Shown: positions 1 through 8,281, counted from the stretch's first letter. The stretch is 64,000 nucleotides of DNA from Mesorhizobium sp. INR15 (GCF_015500075.1 NZ_CP045499.1:124001-188000), one strand, 5' to 3'. Program-made: numbers and translations. The notes: generated from the sequence alone by a model not told the origin.

Positions 1-290
1 TAGCGTGCAGTGGCAAGGCCGCCGCACCATTCCGGTCCGTCCATCGCAAAAGTGGCGATGATGACGTGGCCCCCGCCCTTCAAGGCTCGTCTTAACCGGG
101 CCACGTAGGCGCACGGTCCGGCTTTTCGGTGAGGAAATGAAACGCAGCACGGTCGTGCCAGATGTCGTAGGTCTCCGCTGGCGTCCACCTCGTGGCGTCG
201 GCAACGAGCCACCGGTCTGGTCGGCCCGTGCGCCAAGGCGGGCTCTGGCGCCCTTCAGGGCGGCCCGGGACAGATCAAGCACCGTGAATT
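1..290 (-). pseudogene. Class I SAM-dependent methyltransferase remnant
   Basis: Read leftward, three frames must be joined to recover a methyltransferase-like core: FTVLDLSRAALKGARARLG, then WLVADATRWTPAETYDIWHD, then YVARLRRALKGGGHVIIAT. This order matches the middle of a class I methyltransferase (post-motif I acidic loop, motif II, and the KGGGHVIIATF strand). The N-terminal glycine-rich SAM loop is missing and the gene runs off the left edge. Two frameshifts make it a decayed gene. The family call is by pattern and the substrate is unknown. Confidence 0.6.
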
Positions 291-422
291 TCTAAAGCCC
301 CTTTCGGCCCCAATGCATTATTGGGACACAGATATACGGTAGGCGGGGTGGCGTCGTTATGAGGTGCCAATTCTGAGCGGCAGGAATCCGTCGCTGTCGA
401 CCACCAAGCTGTCTGACCAGAC

Positions 423-468
423 AGGCGTCACGACACGAAAGTGGTGAATCTGTCCGACATTTAAGAAC
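423..468. repeat. Left terminal inverted repeat of the Tn3 remnant
   Basis: The complement of this stretch matches 2077-2122 with one mismatch in the outer 40 bases and a few more in the inner 6. It contains the core GTCGTGACGCC on one strand. It lies just downstream of the tnpA stop codon, as expected for the end of a Tn3-family element. Confidence 0.75.
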
Positions 469-477
469 ATACGGTGA

Positions 478-1513
478 TCAAGCGGCCAGCATGGACGTCT
501 CGCGCCGAAGCGGCCTGAGGTCGAGACTGTCAGTCGGGGTCCAGATGTAATCGCCGGTCAGGCTGATATGCTGCCATCCGAGCGGCGTGATGTGCTTGAT
601 CACGTCGGCCGGCGTCGCAATGCCTTCGCGATTGAGCTCGGCGAAAGTCGGTTCGAGATAGAGCGTATTCCAATAGACGATGGCGTTGATGAGCAGGTTC
701 AGCCCGGACGCCCTGTAGAACTGGCTCTCGAAGGTTCTGTCCCGCAGCTCTCCGAGACGATTGAAGAACAGCGCCCGGGCCAGAGTGTTCTGGGCCTCGC
801 TCTTGTTGAGACCGGCGGTGGCGTTCCTGCGCATTTCAGGGTTCTGCCACCATTGCGGCAGGAAGATGGATCGATTGATGCGTCCGATGTCGCGCAGGGC
901 GAGCGCCAGTCCGTTTTGGCGCGGGAATGCGGACAGTTTCGCCAGCAGGGTCGAGGGCCGCACCTGGCCGGAACGGATCGTGGTAACCAGACGCAGGATG
1001 TCATTCCAGTTCGCCTTGATCCGCTCAACGTTGATGGGCTCGCCAACGAGCGGGGCGAGGTTTTCGGGAGGCGTGTCGCCCGGGAATAGATAGAGCCGGC
1101 GATCCTTGAGACCGCGCAGCCGGGGCACGAGCTGGAACCCGACAAGATGACAAAGAGCGAAACTCATATCGCTGACCCCGCCGGTGTCGACATAATGGGT
1201 TTCGATGGCGAGATCGCTGCCATGATAGAGCAACCCATCGAGAACATAGATGGCCTCGCTCGCATTGGCGTTCATGGCGATGATGTGGAACGCGCCATAC
1301 TGGTCGGAGGTGAAGCGATAAAATTTGGCGCCGGGGTTAGGGCCATAGCGGGCGTTGAGGTCGCCGATCGCCTCGGCGTGCCCTCCCGCCGGAAAATACT
1401 GCCCATCCGAGGATGAGGTGGTTCCGTCGCCCCACAATTTCGCGAGAGGCAATTGCCTCTGGGCATTGACAAGGATGGCATGCGCACCGGTGTAACCTTC
1501 CTCCCGGATATCC
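478..1513 (-). pseudogene. tnpA: Tn3-family transposase TnpA, C-terminal fragment
   Basis: About 345 residues of the roughly 1000-residue Tn3 transposase remain. All three catalytic acidic positions of the DDE domain can be recognised: the D in GDGTTSSSDGQ, the D in YVDTGGVSD, and the E in NKSEAQNTLARALFFNR. The C-terminus HITPLGWQHISLTGDYIW is typical of the family. The reading frame continues upstream through the antisense of the resolvase, but homology stops at IREEGY near 1510. The N-terminal DNA-binding domains are absent, so it should be inactive on its own. Confidence 0.9.
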
Positions 1514-1514
1514 A

Positions 1515-2038
1515 CCGGCGACCAGGACACGGCGCTGCAACTCGATGCCCTGCGCAAGGCGGGCTGCGAGAAGCTGTTCGAAGACAAGGCATCGGGTGTG
1601 AAAACTGATCGACCGGGGCTGACTGAGGCCGTGCGATACGCTCGAGACGGCGACATCCTTACGGTCTGGAAGCTTGATCGCCTCGGCCGATCGATGAAGC
1701 ACCTCATCGAGATCGTCACTGAGCTGGAATCCAAAGGTGTAAGCTTCCGGTCTATCACCGAGAATATCGACACCACGACACCCGGCGGCCGCTTGGTCTT
1801 CCATCTGTTCGGGGCGCTGGCCCAGTTCGAACGCGATCTGATCCGGGAACGGACTCGCGCAGGCCTAAAGGCGGCGGAGGATCGTGGCCGGCGTGGCGGC
1901 CGCCAAGCAGTCGTAACGCCTGACAAGCTTGCCAAGGCCCGCCAGCATCTGGTTGCCGGCCTCAATGTTCGCGAAGCCGCTGCGCGCGTGAAAATCGGCA
2001 AGACCGCGCTCTACGAGGCCCTCAAAGGCAAAAAATAA
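1515..2038 (+). pseudogene. tnpR: Serine resolvase TnpR, 5'-truncated
   Basis: The coding match starts at STGDQDTALQLDALRKAGC and continues to the natural end ALYEALKGKK. The first residues, normally MxxGYARV, are missing because the gene is joined to tnpA. The dimerisation helix region (GGRLVFHLFGALAQFERDLIRE is split here into conserved blocks LVFHLFGALAQFERDL and RERTRAGL) and the C-terminal HTH (NVREAAARVKIGKTALYEAL) are complete. A GTG at 1598 could start a shorter protein, but that would lack the catalytic serine. Homologues resolve Tn3 cointegrates at res sites. Confidence 0.85.
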
Positions 2039-2076
2039 GCCGCATCCACAGTCAAACCAGCGTGAGTTCTTAATGC

Positions 2077-2122
2077 GTTCTCAAATGTCGGACAGATTCA
2101 TCACTTTCGTGTCGTGACGCCT
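2077..2122. repeat. Right terminal inverted repeat of the Tn3 remnant
   Basis: This is the inverted partner of 423-468. The outer 40 bases differ from the left copy at one position only. A weaker partial look-alike (TCACGACAC followed by AAAA) occurs at about 2219-2232. Confidence 0.75.
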
Positions 2123-2421
2123 ATTTGGCAGGGAATCGCTGAAATCGACAGTCTGAGCATGCGGAACCCATCGACCAATTTAACATAATGGATATTATGA
2201 GAAGCTAAGTCGTTGTTTTCACGACACAAAAGGCAGTTCCATAACCTATGTTATGCAACTTATGATAGAATAAAGTGTGTATGCTCTATTTGTGATTGTA
2301 GTCAACCGGAGCTTTGCCTTCGGATACCTCCTCATTAGGCTAGTGGTCGCTGCACGGCGTGCTGAGACACGCATTCCGTGGTGTTGGACCTTTCGGTCCT
2401 TCCCCTTTGCCAGACGCGTCC
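2123..2421. other. Gene-free stretch between Tn3 remnant and hipB operators
   Basis: I see no supported gene here. The stretch is AT-richer than its surroundings. The short frame at 2277-2477 overlaps the operator array and has no recognisable product. Confidence 0.5.
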
Positions 2422-2519
2422 ATACGCCTTTGCGTATATTGGCGCGTTATACGCTATCGCGTATAGTACGAATTTAACCGCATTCGCGTATATTGATATT
2501 TTATACGCTATCCCGTATA
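2422..2519. promoter_or_regulatory. Four HipB-type operators spaced exactly 27 bp
   Basis: Four copies of the imperfect palindrome TATACGC-NNNN-GCGTATA lie at 2422-2437, 2448-2465, 2475-2492 and 2502-2519. Their centres are at 2429.5, 2456.5, 2483.5 and 2510.5, a constant 27 bp. The second is a perfect palindrome (TATACGC TATC GCGTATA), the fourth has one mismatch and the third has a degenerate left arm. They lie directly upstream of hipB. HipB of Escherichia coli binds several palindromes ahead of hipBA and represses it, so autoregulation by the same logic is the natural inference. Confidence 0.8.
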
Positions 2520-2541
2520 CGATTACACATCGGAGGCTCGC

Positions 2542-2796
2542 ATGACTGAACAGATCGCCCGTACAGAAAAACACATTGGCGCTATCGTGCGCCGCGCCCG
2601 AAAACAAGCAGGTCTGACGCAGGGTGCACTCGGCGAACAAATTCATTTGCGGCAAGGCACGGTCTCGCGTCTCGAAGCAGGCGAGCCGGCTGTTCAGTTG
2701 CGTACCCTTATGGAAGCTCTTTCCGCCCTCAGCCTGGAACTTGTCATACGTCCGCGCAGCCAGGGCAGCGCCGCCGATATTGAGGACCTCTTCTGA
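2542..2796 (+). CDS. hipB: HipB-like antitoxin, XRE-type HTH regulator
   Basis: An 84-residue protein with a single Cro/CI-type helix-turn-helix (residues about 12-65: VRRARKQAGLTQGALGEQI, then LRQGTVSRLEAGEP). Length and ending (DIEDLF) fit the HipB antitoxin group, which dimerises on DNA and sequesters the HipA kinase. The start is preceded by CGGAGG. The stop overlaps the start of hipA (TGATGA), so the two were translationally coupled. It is intact although its partner is broken, and four operators lie upstream. Confidence 0.85.
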   Translation: MTEQIARTEKHIGAIVRRARKQAGLTQGALGEQIHLRQGTVSRLEAGEPAVQLRTLMEALSALSLELVIRPRSQGSAADIEDLF

Positions 2797-3279
2797 TGAC
2801 GAGGAGGCCGGCCCATGTCCCTTTGCATGTCTTCCTGAATAGCCGCTTCGTAGGCGAACTGCGCCGACAGTCCACGGGCGCGATCGATTTTCAATACGCA
2901 CAAGACTGGCTCGACTGGCGCGGTACCTTCCCGGTGTCGCTCTCGCTGCCGCTGCGCGAAGACCGCTATATCGGCACGCCGGTCATCAATGTCTTCGACA
3001 ACCTGCTCCCCGACAATGGCTCCATCCGCAAGCGCATTGCCGAACGCGTCGGCGCCGACGGAACGGACGCTTTTAGCCTGCTGACCGCTATCGGTCATGA
3101 CTGCGTCGGCGCGCTGCAATTTCTTCCCGATGGGATCGATCCTGGCGCCGCCGGCGACACCCTGGGCAACCCCGTCAGTGATGCCGAGGTAGCCGAAATC
3201 ATCCAGAACCTCGCTGCAGCTCCGCTGGGTATGGGAGAGGACGAGGATTTCCGCATCTCCATCGCCGGGGCACAAGAGC
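2796..3279 (+). pseudogene. hipA: HipA-like kinase, N-terminal fragment fused to IS3 orfA
   Basis: Only the first ~160 residues of a normally ~430-residue HipA serine/threonine kinase remain. They cover the N-terminal subdomain (VFLNSRFVGELRR, then PVSLSLPLRE, then NVFDNLLPDN) and end at EDFRISIAGAQE, just at the ATP-binding region. The frame then runs without a stop into IS3 orfA and ends at 3491, giving a predicted 231-residue chimera. The kinase catalytic residues are absent, so HipA toxicity is lost unless another copy exists. Confidence 0.85.
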
Positions 3280-3491
3280 GGACGATTTCTGAACTGGCGA
3301 CGAAGCATCAGCTTCACCCCAACCAGATCACGCAGTGGAAGCGGCAGGCCATCGAGAACCTGGCCAAGGCGTTCGACGACAAGGCCGCGGATGCGCAGGT
3401 CGGCCGGGAAGCCGAGGTAACGAAGCTTCACGCCAAGATCGGCCAGCTCGTGGTCGAGCGGGATTTTTTGGCCAAGACCTTCGATCGCTGA
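3280..3491 (+). pseudogene. IS3-family OrfA, 5'-truncated
   Basis: The segment RTISELATKHQLHPNQITQW is the helix-turn-helix of IS3 OrfA, followed by a leucine-rich coiled-coil (KLHAKIGQLVVERDFLAKTF). The initiating residues are replaced by HipA. In intact elements OrfA and OrfB are joined by a -1 frameshift. Confidence 0.8.
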
Positions 3492-3508
3492 GCCTGGATC
3501 GGAGGAGA

Positions 3509-4345
3509 ATGATGATCAATCCCGATCACCCACGGCTCTCGATCCGCCGCCAGTGCGAGCTTGTCTCGATCTCGCGGGCGTCATTCTATCGACAGCCCGT
3601 CGACGAGACGCCCGAGACCCTCAAACTGATGCGCGTCATCGACGAGGCCTTCATGGAAATGCCCTGGTATGGCTCCAGACAGATGGCGCGGCATCTGCGG
3701 CGTCAGGGTTGCTGCGTCGGCCGCAAGCGGGTCCGGCGGCTGATGCGCAAGATTGGCTTATCGCCGATCTACCAGGCGCCGAAGACCAGCACGCCGCATC
3801 CTCAGCACCGCATCTATCCCTACCTGCTGCGGCACCTGGCGATCGAACGGCCGGACCAGGTCTGGTGCGCCGACGTGACCTATATCCCGATGCGGCGCGG
3901 CTTTCTCTACCTCGTCGCCGTCATGGACTGGTTCAGCCGCAAGGTGCTCGCCTGGCGGCTGTCGAACACGATGGATGCCGACTTCTGCGTTGCCGCGCTT
4001 GAAGAGGCGATCGCCCGCTACGGCAGGCCCGACATGTTCAACACGGATCAGGGAAGCCAGTTCACCAGCTTCGCCTTCACGTCGACGCTGAAGGACGCTG
4101 GGATCCGCATCTCCATGGACGGGCGCGGCCGCTGGATGGACAACGTCTTCATCGAGCGGCTATGGCGAAGCCTCAAATACGAATGCGTCTTCCTCAGCGC
4201 CTTCGAGACCGGCAGCGAGGCGCGCAAAGGCATCGGTTCCTGGATTGACTATTACAATCGGCTGCGCCCGCACTCTACCTTCTCCGGCAGGACGCCCGAC
4301 GAGGTCTATGCTATCGCAGAAATGACGGAGCTATTGGCGGCGTAG
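3509..4345 (+). CDS. IS3-family transposase OrfB (DDE)
   Basis: A 278-residue integrase-core transposase. The DDE motif is complete: D in WCADVTYIPM, D in MFNTDQGSQFTS and E in FIERLWRSLKYECVF. It begins with MMINPDHPRLSIRRQCEL, with AGGAG upstream, although the frame is open further 5' so an OrfAB fusion is possible. With OrfA truncated and the left end missing the element is probably immobile, although OrfB could act on ends elsewhere. Confidence 0.9.
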   Translation: MMINPDHPRLSIRRQCELVSISRASFYRQPVDETPETLKLMRVIDEAFMEMPWYGSRQMARHLRRQGCCVGRKRVRRLMRKIGLSPIYQAPKTSTPHPQHRIYPYLLRHLAIERPDQVWCADVTYIPMRRGFLYLVAVMDWFSRKVLAWRLSNTMDADFCVAALEEAIARYGRPDMFNTDQGSQFTSFAFTSTLKDAGIRISMDGRGRWMDNVFIERLWRSLKYECVFLSAFETGSEARKGIGSWIDYYNRLRPHSTFSGRTPDEVYAIAEMTELLAA

Positions 4346-4409
4346 AAACAACCCCGATCCACCTTAGCCAAGCCGCCAAACTGTCTCACCAAGCGGGACC
4401 ACCTCACGC

Positions 4410-4660
4410 ACGGGTTTCCTACACTAGAGATACTCGGTGCCGACGTCACTGAGTGTGAAGTGACGTCGTGCCACGTCCTGAACCACGCCCTCTCCGCCAA
4501 GAAGGCGCACGATCCGATAGACGCGTTAGCGTTGGTGTCGGTGGTTGCCGCAAGCTCATCCACACTCCGCTCCCCGTCGGCGAGCAGGTCGGGAATGCCC
4601 AGTTCAATGATGACGCGCAGCGCCTGGGAGATGGCAAACCGAACCCGAGCCTCAAGACCT
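4410..4660 (-). pseudogene. O-methyltransferase N-terminal fragment
   Basis: The leftward frame gives ISQALRVIIELGIPDLLADG and SVDELAATTD, the dimerisation/winged-helix part of the O-methyltransferase family. After a frameshift near 4525 it continues as YRIVRLLGGEGVVQDVARRH and FTLSDVGTEYL. The catalytic SAM domain is missing because the IS3 right end abuts it near 4405. The gene is dead. Confidence 0.65.
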
Positions 4661-4914
4661 GCTGCGACGGACTTGATATAAACCCCCTTGCCACAAAAGG
4701 CGGTGCCCAAGGATGGACGGACTTGTGCAGGCGACCGAATAGCCGTTTTGTAAAATTGGAGGACCGGGCGCCTTCTGATGCACAAGGATTTGGTGAAGGT
4801 GTCCCACAATGAGCGCCGTTCGTCGGCCAGCGATGCACGTAATACCCCCTTGGCACGTCGTAGAAAGCGTAGCAAACTGCCGGTGCCTAGAATGGCATTT
4901 GGGAGGGGAATGAC

Positions 4915-5325
4915 ATGCCGAAAGTTTCGGAACTCTTCTTCAAGACTGCTATCGTGTTTCTTATTTTGGGGATCGGAGCCGGCCTGCAGATGGCGATCTC
5001 GGGCGATCACGGCGCCTTCCCGGCTCACGCGCACATCAACCTGTTGGGGTGGGTGACGAGCGCGATATTCGGCGGGTACTACGCACTGAATCCGGGGAAG
5101 GCGGCACGCAAGATCGCGATGATCCACTACGGCCTCTACACGCTTGGCATCGTGGTGATGCTGCCGGCGTTGTACCTGATGTTGCAGAGCGGAAAGACAG
5201 CGCTCGAACCAGTCGTCGCCGGTGGCTCGCTGATCGTGGCCGCTGCCGTACTGGTTTTTGCTTTCGTAGTTTTCTCGACAGACACAGCGCGCTCGGTGTC
5301 GGGACTATCGCCTGCCTCGCGTTAA
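4915..5325 (+). CDS. Small membrane protein with heme-copper-oxidase-like HxH motif
   Basis: A 136-residue protein with four predicted membrane segments (about residues 8-30, 42-60, 70-92, 100-120). The stretch AHAHINLLGWV resembles the first histidine-bearing helix of cbb3/NOR-type oxidase subunit I, but the protein is far too short to be a catalytic subunit. Similar short proteins are often annotated as cytochrome oxidase-like in rhizobia. The start follows GGGAGGGG. Function unknown; a heme- or metal-binding role is only an inference. Confidence 0.65.
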   Translation: MPKVSELFFKTAIVFLILGIGAGLQMAISGDHGAFPAHAHINLLGWVTSAIFGGYYALNPGKAARKIAMIHYGLYTLGIVVMLPALYLMLQSGKTALEPVVAGGSLIVAAAVLVFAFVVFSTDTARSVSGLSPASR

Positions 5326-5543
5326 ATCAAAGCGGCTGAAGCTTGAGGCCAGGTCGCCCAAGCCGGGCGAAATTCGCTACGGCGGCGAGAAGGGGCAGCC
5401 AGATCCAGGTCAGTCAGGGCCGAGTCAGGTGAGGTTTCCGATACCGTGGGCGTCGCAGGAAGCTGCGGAGCCGCAGATTGAGGATAAACCGGCGATGTCA
5501 CTACTAATCCGAATGCGGTGGCAATTGTTGCCGATAGGTGCAT
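5322..5543 (-). CDS. Small secreted protein, hypothetical
   Basis: A 73-residue protein with a signal-peptide-like start (MHLSATIATAFGLVVTSPVY) and a strong Shine-Dalgarno GGAGGT six bases before ATG. The mature part is Pro/Ser/Ala-rich with no recognised domain. It overlaps the end of the convergent 4915-5325 gene by four bases. It may be 3'-altered, since another frame encodes a plausible tail. No function can be given. Confidence 0.45.
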   Translation of the reverse strand: MHLSATIATAFGLVVTSPVYPQSAAPQLPATPTVSETSPDSALTDLDLAAPSRRRSEFRPAWATWPQASAALI

Positions 5544-5696
5544 GATTGCACCTCCGTCTCAAAAAATTATCTGTGACAGGACAATCCATACAGCGATTTA
5601 TGGTTCCAAGTTTCGTAGGGAGCGGCGAAATCCTGCGCCCCTTTGGCCCGGTGGATCGACCCCGCGTTTGAATTGAAGCGGATCCGAATTGTCATG

Positions 5697-5766
5697 CTAT
5701 GCCCGATTCTCGAGCGTCTGTTGTCGTTTGAGGCTGCGCCACAGCCGCTCGATGAAGACGTTGCCA
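5697..5766 (-). pseudogene. IS3 OrfB fragment
   Basis: The leftward frame VFIERLWRSLKRQQTLENRA repeats the catalytic-glutamate motif of IS3 OrfB (compare VFIERLWRSLK at 4143-4175). Only about 20 codons survive. It shows that another IS3 copy once lay here. Confidence 0.6.
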
Positions 5767-5816
5767 ATCTCTCCGCCTTGAACAGCGCGGGAGATTGCGT
5801 CTTGGGACTGGTTCTG

Positions 5817-6113
5817 ATGAGCGAACGCGAGCTGCAACGCATTGAGGTCTTGTCGAAAGTCATTGAGCGGCGAATGACAAGCGTTGCGGCTGCAAGCGTG
5901 CTTGATGTTACAGCTCGTCAAGTCCAACGGCTATTGAAGACAGACGGCGCGGCGGCTCTCGGGCATAAGGCGCGCGGCCGACACTCCAACAATCGTATCA
6001 TCGATGGCGTCCGCGACTTCAGCCTGGAATTGATCCGCGAATACTATATCGACTTCGGACCGACACTCGCGCGCGAGAAGCTGATCGAGCGGCATCAGCT
6101 CGCGGTTAGTTAA
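5817..6113 (+). pseudogene. ISNCY-type transposase, N-terminal fragment
   Basis: From ATG 5817 the frame encodes MSERELQRIEVLSKVIERRM, then ASVLDVTARQVQRLLK (an HTH) and GARG-like linker, ending LAREKLIERHQLAVS. This matches the start of long ISNCY-type transposases, which continue for about 300 more residues with an rve core. The frame stops at 6113, so it is an N-terminal stub. The frame extends upstream to 5643 without support. Confidence 0.7.
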
Positions 6114-6300
6114 CTAGGCCAAATTCGTGAACCGTCGAAATTTCCTCGTCGACAACTCGGAACCAGTGCAAATGTCGGCCCCTCTCGACGAATGGCCCAC
6201 TTGTAACCTTTTGCAGTGCAATTAGGGCTGTTTCGCCAGTGGCAGTATGATGAGCCTGAAGGTCGTCACCCTGCATCTCGTCAATCTCATAACGTGGCAT
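6106..6300 (-). CDS. Conserved small protein, hypothetical
   Basis: A 64-residue acidic protein (MPRYEIDEMQGDDLQAHHTA at the start) ending FRVVDEEISTVHEFGLVN, without membrane segments. It has a good ribosome site (GGAGGTAGGC before ATG). No domain recognised. It lies divergent from the DNA ligase gene, and the intervening 109 bp hold a sequence also found upstream of the ligase remnant at 9290-9442. Confidence 0.5.
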   Translation of the reverse strand: MPRYEIDEMQGDDLQAHHTATGETALIALQKVTSGPFVERGRHLHWFRVVDEEISTVHEFGLVN

Positions 6301-6409
6301 TGCCTACCTCCATGGCCATTCGGATTGAACAATTTCCCTAGCCCACTGAGGTTCCTTGGAAACCATTTCAGCGCAAGCTAATTGAATCGCCGGTTTGCGG
6401 GTTCTGTGC

Positions 6410-7255
6410 ATGCATTTGAAATTTATCGTGCCGACGCTCGTGGAGAACCCGCCCGAGGGCGATGACTGGATTCACGAAATCAAGTTCGACGGCTATCGCT
6501 CCCAGATCATCCTTGACCATGAAGTGCGCATCTTCACCCGAAACGGTCTCGACTGGACGGCCAAATATCGTGACCTCGCCGGCGCCGCAAAGCGGCTCGG
6601 GTTCGACAACGCCATCATCGACGGCGAGATCGTCGCGCTCAACGAGGCTGGCCTGTCTGATTTCGCGGCATTGCGCAAAGCCATCACCAGTCGGCAGCAC
6701 GACCTGTATTTTGTAGCCTTCGACCTTCTCCACCTCAACGGCCACGATCCGCGCGACATGGCTCTGAAAGACCGTCGCGAGATCCTTGAAGGCATCATCC
6801 AACTGGACAGCCACATCCAATTCAGCCAGGCGTTGCCAGGTGACGCGAAGGCGATATTCGAACTGGTCTACAAGGCTGGCATCGAAGGCATCGTTTCGAA
6901 ACGGCGCGATAGCAAATATCGCAGTGGCCGGTCGACAAACTGGCTGAAGATCAAGAGCTACGCTGTCGAGGAATATGACCTTCTTGGTGTTGAGCGGGAG
7001 GCTGGCAAGCCGGCATTCGCGCTGATGGCCGACCGCAAGACCGGTCAATATGTTGGCTCGGCCTTCATCAATTCGAGCCGCGCCATCCGCGAACGGTTGT
7101 GGAAACGTGTCCAGGAACATGCCGGGCCGGCGCCGAAAGGCATGAAGCGGCCGGCGACAGAGTGGGTCAAGCCCGGTATCATCGGCAAGGTGAAGCGCCT
7201 GCGCGGCGAGGACGAGTTGCACTACGCCTCGCTGCAGGATTTCAGGGAAGAGTAA
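6410..7255 (+). CDS. ligD: ATP-dependent DNA ligase, LigD/LigC-like single domain
   Basis: A 281-residue ligase. The catalytic lysine motif is KFDGYR (K25), followed by DGEIVAL, FDLLHLNG, EGIVSKRRDSKYRSG and NWLKIK, which are nucleotidyltransferase motifs I, III, IIIa, IV and V. The C-terminal OB part ends VKRLRGEDELHYASLQDFRE. There is no polymerase or phosphoesterase domain, so it resembles stand-alone LigD2/LigC proteins that act with Ku in non-homologous end joining. Ku is encoded at 24657-25493. A TTG five codons upstream is an alternative start. The next gene starts two bases after the stop. Confidence 0.9.
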   Translation: MHLKFIVPTLVENPPEGDDWIHEIKFDGYRSQIILDHEVRIFTRNGLDWTAKYRDLAGAAKRLGFDNAIIDGEIVALNEAGLSDFAALRKAITSRQHDLYFVAFDLLHLNGHDPRDMALKDRREILEGIIQLDSHIQFSQALPGDAKAIFELVYKAGIEGIVSKRRDSKYRSGRSTNWLKIKSYAVEEYDLLGVEREAGKPAFALMADRKTGQYVGSAFINSSRAIRERLWKRVQEHAGPAPKGMKRPATEWVKPGIIGKVKRLRGEDELHYASLQDFREE

Positions 7256-7256
7256 G

Positions 7257-7505
7257 ATGGCCGTCGCGAAAAAGGAGCAGGAGCGGGACATCTATGCCGC
7301 TATGTATGGCGCACAGGCTCGGAAGGATGGCAAGGATCGCGCCGTGCCGGGATTCTGGCAGGAGCAGGCCGGGGCGTGGCTGGACGGCTTTGACGGGAAG
7401 CCGACTCCAGGCTCAAGAGCAAAGCCCGTCGGCGACCAGCTGGAGGCCGAGCTTGGCGAAGCTGCCGTCAGCGAGCATTCCGAGAGCGCCCTGGATGATT
7501 GCTGA
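7257..7505 (+). CDS. RMF-like small protein
   Basis: An 82-residue protein starting one base after the ligase stop. Its centre (MYGAQARKDGKDRAVPGFWQ, then AGAWLDGFDG) follows the pattern of ribosome modulation factor proteins, YxxGxxAxxxGKxR ... WLxGF. RMF family members bind ribosomes in stationary phase or stress. The tail after residue 50 is not part of that family. Position suggests co-transcription with the ligase. Family assignment is by pattern and moderate. Confidence 0.5.
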   Translation: MAVAKKEQERDIYAAMYGAQARKDGKDRAVPGFWQEQAGAWLDGFDGKPTPGSRAKPVGDQLEAELGEAAVSEHSESALDDC

Positions 7506-7775
7506 GAACTGGACCCTGCAATCTTTGATCGATGCCAACATGGCAGTGACGGCCTTTTGCAACGTCGCCGCCTGCGGGCATACCAAGACCTTGGACCTCG
7601 CCAAGCTTCGCTACCGCTTAGGGCCGGAAACGCCTGCTATGGAATGGGATTGCGGCCTCGACTGAGATGCGAGGTCTGTAAGTCGAAGGACGTCGGCCTG
7701 ATCTACTCGCCCGATTCCACCAGGACGTCGGGCATGGGGCAAAACCTCTACTCCAAGGCCAGGGACGGGCGGTAG
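7495..7775 (+). pseudogene. Small zinc-ribbon-like protein, frameshifted
   Basis: From ATG 7495 the frame encodes MIAENWTLQSLIDANMAV and CNVAACGHTKTLDLAKL. After a frameshift near 7650 it continues as LRCEVCKSKDVGLIYSPDS and ends GMGQNLYSKARDGR. The two Cys-x4-Cys and Cys-x2-Cys knuckles would make one zinc ribbon if joined. The start overlaps the end of the preceding gene. A single-base error in the read could also explain the shift. Confidence 0.55.
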
Positions 7776-7819
7776 CGTCGCTGAAAGGGTTCAATGGCGC
7801 GTCGGTTGGGCGCGATGAG

Positions 7820-8281
7820 TCAAATGCCTTCTTTATCCATCATTGCCTCTATGAGATTCGCTATTTCTTCAAAGGCTTGATGCGCGTCGACCACATCCTC
7901 GCCGTGGCCAATCCAGTTCCAGTGCGGGACCGAAATGGGCTTGCCTCCAACATACATCAAATTGACGCTGCCAGATGAAAATCCCTGCAGCGGATTATCC
8001 TTGACAGTGGAGTGCTTGAAGCCGTTCGCCACTTCAACAGCCAACCGGAAATGTCCCATCTGTTTAAAATCAATATGGGGCCGACCTGCTTCCTTGGTCC
8101 AATCGCGGATGGCAACGATTGTTACTGCGCAGTCCATGGCGGCGTAAGTGACCTTGGGACCTTTTGAAGCCTCTTGGTGTAAACGCAGCCGTTCTAAGTC
8201 GTGCCTCAGTTTCGCGAGCAGTTGGCGAGGCGAACTAAGGCCGAACCTGGCCCTGGTGTTTGTCGGCTTGGGCACCTTCAT
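7820..8281 (-). CDS. Hypothetical protein coupled to an XRE regulator
   Basis: A 153-residue soluble protein with no domain I recognise; central part RPHIDFKQMGHFRLAVEVAN and C-terminal helix AFEEIANLIEAMMDKEGI. Its ATG overlaps the stop of the HTH gene upstream (ATGA), so the two are translated as a pair. A toxin-antitoxin or regulator-effector pair is possible from the arrangement, but no catalytic motif supports it. Confidence 0.55.
   Translation of the reverse strand: MKVPKPTNTRARFGLSSPRQLLAKLRHDLERLRLHQEASKGPKVTYAAMDCAVTIVAIRDWTKEAGRPHIDFKQMGHFRLAVEVANGFKHSTVKDNPLQGFSSGSVNLMYVGGKPISVPHWNWIGHGEDVVDAHQAFEEIANLIEAMMDKEGI

Larger units (their letters stand above)
423..2122. mobile_element. 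Tn3-family transposon remnant with both inverted repeats
   Basis: Two near-identical inverted repeats of about 46 bp enclose the C-terminal part of a Tn3 transposase (leftward) and a serine resolvase lacking its first residues (rightward). The two genes meet head to head at about 1510-1516, so the usual res/intergenic region, the start of tnpR and most of tnpA are gone. No direct target duplication is visible outside the repeats. The unit could still be moved by a related transposase acting on the repeats. Confidence 0.75.
3280..4405 (+). mobile_element. IS3-family insertion sequence, left end missing
   Basis: The element keeps the end of orfA, the whole of orfB and a right flank up to about 4405, where a methyltransferase fragment begins. 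The left inverted repeat and the start of orfA were lost when it fused to hipA. It resembles the IS407/IS3 type with adjacent orfA and orfB. Exact right terminus not determined. Confidence 0.7.

Noticed and set aside
568..1416. Rightward open frames opposite the Tn3 transposase
   Set aside because: They are antisense shadows of tnpA, whose DDE motifs are unambiguous; none has a ribosome site or a recognisable product.
2214..2240. A third partial copy of the Tn3 terminal repeat
   Set aside because: Only TCACGACAC plus an A-run agrees; the similarity is too short to claim.
6362..6398. EcfG promoter directly before the intact ligD
   Set aside because: The -35 reads GGAAA and no CGTT-like -10 lies at the right distance; only the shared upstream block is reported.
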